From positions 1-5,041 of the forward strand of contig JALUUZ010000582.1 of NCBI GenBank assembly GCA_027021095.1: a stretch of DNA of 5,041 bases, read 5' to 3'. Shown one piece after another: positions 1 to 4,758 of this stretch (the first letter of the stretch is position 1; each line of letters begins with the position of its first letter). A program made the translations under genes and the position numbers. This stretch comes from Gammaproteobacteria bacterium (GTDB lineage: Bacteria > Pseudomonadota > Gammaproteobacteria > SZUA-21). A model generated the notes under the pieces. The model saw only the letters and a program-made list of their open reading frames with translations, ran no database searches and was not told the origin of the DNA.

Positions 1-342
1 TCTCGCCAAGATAAAGACAAGAGCGCCGTTAAGCAGGTGAAGCATCAGGTTTGTATACTTGAATATTTCCGGGTTATTGGGCCAAGCATAATACTGGACC
101 GCAAAGCTGGCCAGTGAGACAGGCCGGCCCAGGCTCGAGGCCAATCCATCGACGATAAAGAACAGCGCCGCACCGAGACTGGGTGCGCTGTTGATGCCGT
201 TCAGGCCTTCGAGGTTGATATCGTCATCCAGCAGAAATTCACCGCCAAGACCTGGCCAGAAGAACAGTATCGTGAGCGCCAGCAGCGCCGCGAAGCATAC
301 AACGACCGGCCATTGCCGTTTTGCCGATACAGGCTGGATCAT
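1..342 (-). CDS. N-terminal part of a multi-pass membrane protein, probable GT-C-type glycosyltransferase (candidate pilin glycosyltransferase); 3' end outside window
   Basis: The reading frame is open from an ATG at 342-340 to the window edge, giving 114 residues. Residues 12-30 form a hydrophobic signal-anchor helix after a short basic N-terminus (AKRQ). An acidic run, LLDDDIN (residues 37-43), follows at the start of the first outer loop. Next comes GRPVSLASFA (72-81), then FKYTNLMLHLLNGALVFIL (94-112), which starts a further membrane helix. An acidic motif in the first periplasmic loop and a G-R-P-x-S plus N-L-x-L-H-L-L-N pattern are typical of GT-C-fold enzymes that use polyprenyl-linked sugars. 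Its place directly behind a pilin gene suggests pilin glycosylation, as for TfpW behind pilA in some Pseudomonas strains; that link is inference. The upstream frame runs into the terminator hairpin, so ATG 342 is the likely start, but no good Shine-Dalgarno is visible. The main alternative is another polytopic cell-surface glycosyltransferase unrelated to pili. Confidence 0.65.
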   Translation of the reverse strand, partial: MIQPVSAKRQWPVVVCFAALLALTILFFWPGLGGEFLLDDDINLEGLNGINSAPSLGAALFFIVDGLASSLGRPVSLASFAVQYYAWPNNPEIFKYTNLMLHLLNGALVFILAR

Positions 343-365
343 CAAAAACGGGTCCGGTTTACACG

Positions 366-394
366 AAAAAAACCGCTCCGAAGAGCGGTTTTTT
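366..394 (-). terminator. Rho-independent terminator after the pilin gene (UUCG tetraloop)
   Basis: Read on the minus strand this is a run of A, then CCGCTC-TTCG-GAGCGG, then a run of seven T. The 6-bp GC-rich stem closes on C(UUCG)G, a loop known for unusual stability, and the flanking A and T runs extend the stem. It begins 15 bases after the pilA stop codon. The plus-strand transcript would carry a CGAA loop and a shorter U tract, so the element is best oriented for pilA, though it could work in both directions. The membrane-protein gene downstream starts only 23 bases beyond it. Confidence 0.93.
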
Positions 395-409
395 GCCGTG
401 TGCCGGAGT

Positions 410-835
410 TTAGCGGCAAGCGCCTGGCAGGTGTGATGAAGCTACGCCGTTCGATGCGCCGGTCGAGCAGGTCCATTGGCCTGTGGTGGTGTTGTAGACC
501 AACTGTACCGTCTTGCCTGCAATCTTGCCGTTGGCGGAACCAGAGCTTTTCATGGTTGCGGTCAGTGTGCTGCCGGACAAGGTGATGGAAGAGGTATACT
601 TGCCTGAGGTGACGACTGTGCCAAGCGAGGCCAGTGCCGACGGCAGTGTACCACGGTCGTGGTACCATTCTGTCAGAGGCGTTTTCAGGCCGCCCATCAG
701 TTCCACTGCTTCCGAGACCTGTGCGCGTGCAGTGTAATCTGTATAAGCAGGGATGGCGATCGCGGCAAGAATGCCAATGATTGCGACCACAATCATCAGT
801 TCGATCAATGTAAAACCACGTTGGATTTTTTGCAT
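410..835 (-). CDS. pilA: Type IV major pilin (prepilin), PilA family
   Basis: The product has 141 residues and is the subunit of a type IVa pilus, used for twitching, adhesion or DNA uptake. It has a short leader, MQKIQRG, that prepilin peptidase PilD would cut after Gly7. The mature protein then starts with N-methylated Phe and has Glu at +5, in FTLIELMIVVAIIGILAAIA. The hydrophobic N-terminal helix is followed by YTDYTARAQVSEAVEL, as in many gammaproteobacterial pilins. Cys123 and Cys140 bracket a C-terminal loop ending in HLPGACR and should form the usual disulfide. The mature size of 134 residues is on the short side for the family. The start at 835 is chosen because AGGAGA lies 7 bases upstream and it gives a class-III leader; an in-frame ATG at 916 would give a 34-residue leader and has no ribosome site. 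The globular part is rich in Ser, Thr and Gly, offering possible O-glycosylation sites. The gene lies behind pilSR and ends in a strong terminator. Confidence 0.96.
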   Translation of the reverse strand: MQKIQRGFTLIELMIVVAIIGILAAIAIPAYTDYTARAQVSEAVELMGGLKTPLTEWYHDRGTLPSALASLGTVVTSGKYTSSITLSGSTLTATMKSSGSANGKIAGKTVQLVYNTTTGQWTCSTGASNGVASSHLPGACR

Positions 836-842
836 ATTGGCT

Positions 843-848
843 TCTCCT
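843..848 (-). promoter_or_regulatory. Shine-Dalgarno site of pilA
   Basis: AGGAGA on the minus strand, 7 bases before the ATG at 835. It is the only strong ribosome site in the area and settles the pilin start against the in-frame ATG at 916. Confidence 0.9.
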
Positions 849-875
849 AAATTACTGTGTTTGTTGGCTGTCGAC

Positions 876-893
876 TTTTTTATGCATAAAAAA
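876..893. repeat. Perfect 18-bp AT-rich palindrome in the pilA leader region
   Basis: The sequence is TTTTTTATGCATAAAAAA, symmetric about 884/885 with no mismatch. It lies about 40 bases before the pilA start codon. As RNA it would fold poorly because there is no loop, so a DNA-level role (protein binding, bending or melting) is more likely than a hairpin. Its role is unknown. The simpler view is an AT-rich leader that is symmetric by chance. Confidence 0.6.
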
Positions 894-989
894 TCGTGCA
901 ATGACCACGTCAGCATATCGGCGGCGGCAGTGAAAACTTGATGCTGCCTTTGCGGCTGACAAAGCGTCTGCTACTTTGCCTGATTAGCG

Positions 990-1005
990 AGCAGTTTTTG
1001 TGCCA
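990..1005 (-). promoter_or_regulatory. Sigma-54 (RpoN) promoter of pilA, -24/-12
   Basis: The minus strand reads TGGCAC-AAAAA-CTGCT. Against the sigma-54 consensus TGGCACG-N4-TTGCW the -24 half matches 6 of 7 and the -12 half has one mismatch. The essential GG (1004-1003) and GC (992-991) dinucleotides are the required 10 bases apart. Transcription would start near 979, leaving a leader of about 144 bases. PilR, encoded just upstream, is a sigma-54 activator, and pilA promoters are RpoN-dependent in Pseudomonas, which supports the call. A weaker candidate (TTGCA at 901-897 with a poor -24) lies nearer the gene. Confidence 0.78.
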
Positions 1006-1054
1006 ACTCTGCGGGCTTGCGGTAAGTGCAGAACGATTTCGTTAACGGGCGATA

Positions 1055-1067
1055 AATCAATGAGTTG
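1055..1067 (+). promoter_or_regulatory. IHF binding site between enhancer and pilA promoter
   Basis: AATCAA-TGAG-TTG matches the IHF consensus WATCAA-N4-TTR at every defined base. Its centre is about 82 bases upstream of the predicted sigma-54 start site, where IHF usually bends DNA so that a distant activator can touch the polymerase. The consensus is short, so a chance match is possible, but the location fits well. Confidence 0.68.
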
Positions 1068-1133
1068 TGACTTGTTGCCGGGCTGTGACGGCTTGTGATC
1101 AGCCTCAGTGTCATGCCCGTAGTTTTTGTGTGA

Positions 1134-1188
1134 TGACAACGGTGCTCGTTGTCAGACACGGCTGGTCACAAACTGACAGTGAGGGTCA
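1134..1188. promoter_or_regulatory. Candidate PilR enhancer (upstream activating sequence) of pilA
   Basis: The minus strand carries NTGTC motifs at 1175-1179 (CTGTC), 1155-1159 (GTGTC) and 1135-1139 (TTGTC), each exactly 20 bases from the next, about two helical turns. Pseudomonas PilR is known to bind repeated (C/G)TGTC elements upstream of pilA. Within the cluster, TGACAACG-N5-CGTTGTCA (1134-1154) is a perfect 8-bp inverted repeat, the kind of dyad bound by Fis-type helix-turn-helix dimers. Further TGAC/GTCA half-sites lie at 1165-1168, 1174-1177 and 1185-1188. The cluster sits at about -155 to -210 from the predicted start. Identification with PilR is inference. Confidence 0.6.
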
Positions 1189-1224
1189 AATCCACCAGTC
1201 GGGCTGTTGAAAAACAGGGTGTGG

Positions 1225-2601
1225 TCAGTTGATGTTGAGTTTCTTCAGGCGATAGCGCAGTTGCCTGAAGGTGATGCCGAGCAGTTTTGCCGCGGCGGTC
1301 TTGTTGTAACGGGTTTTTTCCAACGCCTTGATGATGGCTTCTTTTTCACGATGGTCGAGGTAATCCTCGAGCGGGATGTTGGTGATCGCGGCCGTCTGGG
1401 TGTCGGCCTGCTGGGTGGCGTTCGTGTGCCGGTCCTGTGTTTGCGGTGACAAGGATTCTGTATCGGGCAGCTGCAGGTCCTCGACTTCGATCTGGTTGTT
1501 TTCACACAGGGTCACAGCACGTTCCAGGATGTTTTCCAGCTCACGTACATTGCCAGGAAACGGATAGGCCTGTAACGCTTCGAGCGCCTGGTCCGATAAC
1601 CGGGGTGTTTCCTGGGCAGCCAGTTGTTGCAGGATCTGTCGGGCCAGCAGCGCGATATCGTCGACGCGTTCACGCAGCGGTGGAATCGGCAGTTCGATGA
1701 CATTGATCCGGTAGTACAGGTCCTGGCGGAATTCGTTTTTCTTGACGAGTTCGAGCAGGTTTTTATGCGTCGCGCTTAGAATCCGCACATCGACCGCGAC
1801 TTCTTTTTGTTCACCGATGGGCCGCACCGCTTTTTCCTGGATCACGCGCAGCAATTTTACCTGCATTGCCACCGGAAGTTCTGCGATTTCATCGAGAAAC
1901 AGGGTCCCGCCCTGGGCCGCTTGAAACAGCCCAGGGTTGTCACGGCCCGCGCCGGTAAAACTGCCTTTCTTATAGCCGAAGAATTCACTTTCCATCAGCT
2001 CGGCGGGAATCGCGCCACAATTGACCGGCACGAAAGGCTTGTCGCGCCTTGGGCCTTTCTGGTGGATCAGCCTGGCGACCAGCTCTTTGCCGGTGCCGGA
2101 CTCGCCGCTGATGTAGACCGGCGCCTGGCTGCGCCCGAGTTTGACGATCTTGGCGCGGATGTTACGCATTGCCTCGGTGTTGCCAAGCAGTTGGTCGCGG
2201 CTGCGGCGGTCGAAATGCTCGTCGGCGTCCGACAGCTTCAATGCAGACTGGATCAGGTTGCGCAGTACTTGCAAGTCGACCGGCTTGGAGACGAAATCGA
2301 ACGCACCGCTCTTCAGTGCTTCGACGGCGGACTCCATGCTGCCGTAAGCGGTGATCACCGCGACAGGTGTCTGTGGGCAGGTGTCCTGGATCCAGCGCAC
2401 CAGGTCGATCCCGTTGCCGTCCGGCAGGCGCATATCGGTCAGGCAGAAATCGAATTCCTGTGTCGTCAGCAGGGTTTTGGCCTGGGCCAGGTCGGAGGCG
2501 GCCCGGGTGTGGATCTTCATCCGGCCCAGTGTCAGTTCGAGCAGCTCGCGGATATCCGGCTCGTCGTCCACGATCAACGCATTTTGCAGTTTTCCGGGCA
2601 T
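1225..2601 (-). CDS. pilR: Sigma-54-dependent response regulator PilR
   Basis: This 458-residue protein is the cytoplasmic activator of pilin transcription and acts with RpoN. The receiver domain (about 6-120) has the acidic pair D12/D13, phospho-acceptor D56, T84 and K106. The AAA+ domain (about 138-370) has Walker A GESGTGKE (166-173), GSFTGA (213-218, the sigma-54 contact loop, with the A-to-S change often seen in PilR), Walker B GGTLFLDE (231-238), FRQDLYYRI (291-299) and GNVRELEN (350-357). A Gln/Thr-rich linker (380-405) leads to a Fis-type helix-turn-helix (about 431-454). The length is near that of Pseudomonas PilR (about 445). ATG 2601 is chosen because the conserved N-terminus begins there and it lies one base after the pilS stop (TGA-T-ATG), implying translational coupling; no Shine-Dalgarno is clear. 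Starts at 2628, 2661 or 2670 would overlap pilS. No good terminator follows, so some transcripts may run on into pilA. Confidence 0.95.
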   Translation of the reverse strand: MPGKLQNALIVDDEPDIRELLELTLGRMKIHTRAASDLAQAKTLLTTQEFDFCLTDMRLPDGNGIDLVRWIQDTCPQTPVAVITAYGSMESAVEALKSGAFDFVSKPVDLQVLRNLIQSALKLSDADEHFDRRSRDQLLGNTEAMRNIRAKIVKLGRSQAPVYISGESGTGKELVARLIHQKGPRRDKPFVPVNCGAIPAELMESEFFGYKKGSFTGAGRDNPGLFQAAQGGTLFLDEIAELPVAMQVKLLRVIQEKAVRPIGEQKEVAVDVRILSATHKNLLELVKKNEFRQDLYYRINVIELPIPPLRERVDDIALLARQILQQLAAQETPRLSDQALEALQAYPFPGNVRELENILERAVTLCENNQIEVEDLQLPDTESLSPQTQDRHTNATQQADTQTAAITNIPLEDYLDHREKEAIIKALEKTRYNKTAAAKLLGITFRQLRYRLKKLNIN

Positions 2602-2602
2602 A

Positions 2603-4243
2603 TCACAATTTGAGTCGTTCTGGGTCATTGAATGAGATACGGAAACAGCATCCGTCTTCATTGCTATCAATATAGTTCAGTCTTGTCTTGTTGTATTCAC
2701 ACAGTTCACGTGTGATATAGAGGCCGAGACCGGTGCCGGACGTCGAGGTGGTAAAAAACGGCTCAAAGATCTTTTGCCGGTTTTCCGGTGTGATGCCCGG
2801 CCCCCGGTCGAGTACATCCAGGTAGGGTGCACGCGTATTGTTGGAGATCCCGCCGCGCAGGCGGATCAACGGGCCCGTGCCACCGTTGGTGTTACCGTGG
2901 ACCAGCGAGTTCTGGCACAGGTTGAACAGAATCTGGTGCAGGTGGCTCGGGTCGATCAATACCCTGAGATCTTTCGGGTTGATGTCGATCTGGATCTGCC
3001 GCGGATCGGCGCCGACCGAAACACAGAAGTCCTGCCGGAAATCGACCAGCCAGTCGTGCAGTGTCAATGTCATCGGGCAGGTGTTTTCGCGCTTGGACAG
3101 GCGCAGCACGTTTTCGATGATCTTGTTCATCCGGTTCGAATGGTGATGGATGATTTCGGTCAGGCGCAGATCCTCGTGTGTCAGTTCAGGTGACTCCTCG
3201 AGCAGTTGTGCTGCATGGCTGATGGCGCCGAGCGGATTACGGATTTCATGGGCGATACTGGCGGTCAGGCGGCCCAGTGCAGCGAGCTTGACCTGCTGGA
3301 GCTTCTGCGTGACCTCGACCGAGTCTTCGAGAAAGATGATCGTGCCCGTGTTTTCTCTTGTGCCCAGGGCTGCAAACCTGGGAAGCAGTTCGGCGGAATC
3401 CTTGGCGTTCTGAAACGCGGCAGGGGTGTAGCCGACGTTATCGCGCCAGGCGTGCAATTGTTGTGTCAGTGTGGCAGACAGTGACGACAAGGGCTGTTCG
3501 GCGAAGTACCCGGCATCGGCAACACCCAGCAGGCAGGCCGCAGAATCGTTGATCAGGCGTATCTTGTCCTGTTTGTCGACGACGATGATTCCGGAATGGA
3601 GGTTCTGGATGACATAGTCGTTGAGTTGTTCCATGTTTGCAAGATCGACTTCCTTTTGCCTGATCAGTGCCTGGCTCTCTGTCAACCGCTTTGAAATCAG
3701 CAGCGAGATAAACGCGGTAGCGAAGAAAGCGATACCCAGCAGGCCGGCCTGCGTATAGGTCGGGCTGGCCGAGTTGATCGCCAGGTGGGTGTAGGTGGAC
3801 TCAGAGAGTATGCTCAATGTAGCCAAGGAGGAGTAGAGGACCGCGTATTTTCCCGGCCGGATCAGGCTGCCGAAGGCAACCACGATTACGATCAGTACGC
3901 CGAGTCCGCTGGAGACCCCGCCGCTGGCATGCATGATTGTGGTCAGGATAAGAATATCACTGATGATCTGCAGGTTGACCTGGGTTTCGAATCCTGGCCG
4001 CCTGATTCCGATCAGGAAGCTGGATACCGCGCCGAGCAGCAGGAGCAGCATGCTGGCGGCGTAGAAAAGCGACGGTTTGCTGTATCCCAGGCTGGACGGT
4101 GAAGGGTCGAGCAACAGCAATAGAACGATGAATACCGCAGCGAGGCACAGGCGGTAGTAGTTCAGGATGCGCAGCGCACGCCAGGGCTGTTCGATCACTG
4201 TCGGCGCATAGTGTTCCAGTTGATCGATCGGGGATAACAGCAT
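2603..4243 (-). CDS. pilS: Membrane sensor histidine kinase PilS
   Basis: From ATG 4243 the protein has 546 residues. It is an inner-membrane kinase that phosphorylates PilR; in Pseudomonas it monitors pilin level through contacts in the membrane. Six hydrophobic segments lie at roughly 27-45, 58-79, 88-104, 111-128, 132-148 and 165-184. A PAS-like domain follows (about 203-310), containing NLHSGIIVVD. The H-box SIAHEIRNPLG has the phospho-acceptor His332. The ATP-binding domain shows an N-box with N441 and N445, a G1 box DRGPG (479-483), an F box FEPFF (493-497) and a G2 box GTGLGL (503-508). An upstream in-frame ATG at 4333 would give 576 residues. I prefer 4243 because the extra 30 residues look unlike the family and neither start has a good ribosome site, so this choice is uncertain. 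With 4333 the leader would be only about 17 bases from the predicted promoter. It forms an operon with pilR. Confidence 0.94.
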   Translation of the reverse strand: MLLSPIDQLEHYAPTVIEQPWRALRILNYYRLCLAAVFIVLLLLLDPSPSSLGYSKPSLFYAASMLLLLLGAVSSFLIGIRRPGFETQVNLQIISDILILTTIMHASGGVSSGLGVLIVIVVAFGSLIRPGKYAVLYSSLATLSILSESTYTHLAINSASPTYTQAGLLGIAFFATAFISLLISKRLTESQALIRQKEVDLANMEQLNDYVIQNLHSGIIVVDKQDKIRLINDSAACLLGVADAGYFAEQPLSSLSATLTQQLHAWRDNVGYTPAAFQNAKDSAELLPRFAALGTRENTGTIIFLEDSVEVTQKLQQVKLAALGRLTASIAHEIRNPLGAISHAAQLLEESPELTHEDLRLTEIIHHHSNRMNKIIENVLRLSKRENTCPMTLTLHDWLVDFRQDFCVSVGADPRQIQIDINPKDLRVLIDPSHLHQILFNLCQNSLVHGNTNGGTGPLIRLRGGISNNTRAPYLDVLDRGPGITPENRQKIFEPFFTTSTSGTGLGLYITRELCEYNKTRLNYIDSNEDGCCFRISFNDPERLKL

Positions 4244-4356
4244 GGCCGGAGAATCGTGTCGATGAGTTCGAAGCTTTTGTCCAGTATCGTTGTATGGAAA
4301 TGCGGGGCAACGCTTTGCCGGATTGCCGGGCATGTCGAGTCGAAGACATTATTGAG

Positions 4357-4384
4357 ATTATAGCGGGGTTTCAGCGATTGACAG
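4357..4384 (-). promoter_or_regulatory. Sigma-70-type promoter of pilSR
   Basis: On the minus strand a perfect -10 TATAAT (4362-4357) is preceded by CTGTCA (4384-4379), which matches 4 of 6 -35 bases, with a 16-base spacer. Transcription would start near 4350, upstream of both possible pilS start codons. It lies in the 100-200 base gap between the PP0621-type gene and pilS, where no convincing terminator is seen, so pilSR may also receive read-through. Confidence 0.65.
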
Positions 4385-4438
4385 GGCGCCTGCCGCGGGA
4401 GATCTGACTGTGTGATAAGATTTGTGTTTCCGGTCCCC

Positions 4439-4449
4439 GTGAACAGGGA
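4439..4449. repeat. Left copy of an 11-bp direct repeat flanking the PP0621-type gene
   Basis: GTGAACAGGGA here recurs exactly at 4743-4753. This copy abuts the stop codon of the small gene. Its meaning is unknown; an 11-base match somewhere in 5 kb is not surprising by chance. Confidence 0.4.
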
Positions 4450-4713
4450 TTATCTTTGCGGTGGTTGTTCTTTGAAGGAAAGCTTGTGTTCAAGTGAGCA
4501 GAAATTGTGCTTTTCGCTGCGGATCGCCTCCTGTGCCGGGACATGCACACCGCAGTAGTCGCATTTCAGCATGTTGGCCGGGATGTCCTTGCCCATGGCG
4601 GGTGGATGCCGAGGTGATTTGGCCGCTTCGGCGTCTTTTCTCAAACGGGTGGAAAAATGGCGCAGAATCAGATAGATTGCAATGATTGCCAGGATCAGGA
4701 AAAGGGTTCGCAT
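4450..4713 (-). CDS. Small membrane-anchored zinc-finger-like protein, PP0621 family
   Basis: The product has 87 residues. Residues 2-18 (RTLFLILAIIAIYLILR) form one N-terminal membrane helix followed by a basic stretch (STRLRK), so the tail should face the cytoplasm. The C-terminal part has CDYC (C51, C54), then C72 and H76, a CxxC-x17-CxxxH pattern expected to bind zinc. The layout, with a helix, variable linker and M-x-C-x-x-C-G-x-H-x-P core, matches what is annotated as PP0621 family protein, found near pilSR in pseudomonads and relatives. No biochemical function is known to me. The start at 4713 is the only Met before the helix. No Shine-Dalgarno is seen, but TAGAAT lies 6 bases upstream (4725-4720), so a leaderless or very short-leader mRNA is possible. 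It is divergent from nadE with 45 bases between them and lies ahead of pilS on the same strand. Confidence 0.85.
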   Translation of the reverse strand: MRTLFLILAIIAIYLILRHFSTRLRKDAEAAKSPRHPPAMGKDIPANMLKCDYCGVHVPAQEAIRSEKHNFCSLEHKLSFKEQPPQR

Positions 4714-4742
4714 GACGTTATTCTACATTAAATCCGGAATGA

Positions 4743-4753
4743 GTGAACAGGGA
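4743..4753. repeat. Right copy of the 11-bp direct repeat
   Basis: This is an exact match to 4439-4449 (GTGAACAGGGA). It includes the AGGGA that serves as the likely ribosome site of nadE, which may be why this copy is kept. Confidence 0.4.
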
Positions 4754-4758
4754 AACCA

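Noticed and set aside
852..887. 11-codon mini-ORF in the pilA leader (starts in the palindrome)
   Set aside because: It has no ribosome site and the product MHKKVDSQQTQ shows no leader-peptide feature such as repeated regulatory codons.
897..912. Alternative sigma-54 promoter closer to pilA (TTGCA at -12)
   Set aside because: The -24 half lacks GG and matches about 4 of 7, clearly poorer than the element at 990-1005.
836..916. In-frame upstream ATG at 916 extending the pilin by 27 residues
   Set aside because: It has no ribosome site, would give a 34-residue leader, and ignores the AGGAGA site and standard 7-residue leader at 835.
971..1159. 62-residue minus-strand reading frame in the pilR-pilA gap
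   Set aside because: It overlaps the predicted promoter, IHF site and enhancer, has no ribosome site, and has a composition (His, Ser, Thr, Arg rich) typical of chance frames.
1160..1217. Weak hairpins after pilR (GGCTGGT/ACCAGTC and CTGTT-GAAA-AACAG) as a terminator
   Set aside because: The stems are short or have a long loop and no T run follows, so a terminator cannot be supported.
1807..2613. 268-residue plus-strand reading frame opposite pilR
   Set aside because: It is antisense to the well-supported pilR, with no family motif; high-GC third positions on the coding strand commonly leave such open frames.
2774..3193. 139-residue plus-strand reading frame opposite pilS
   Set aside because: It is antisense to the kinase domain of pilS and has no recognisable domain or ribosome site.
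4433..4449. TCCC...GGGA stem after the PP0621-type gene as a terminator
   Set aside because: It has only four or five pairs and no T run on the minus strand.
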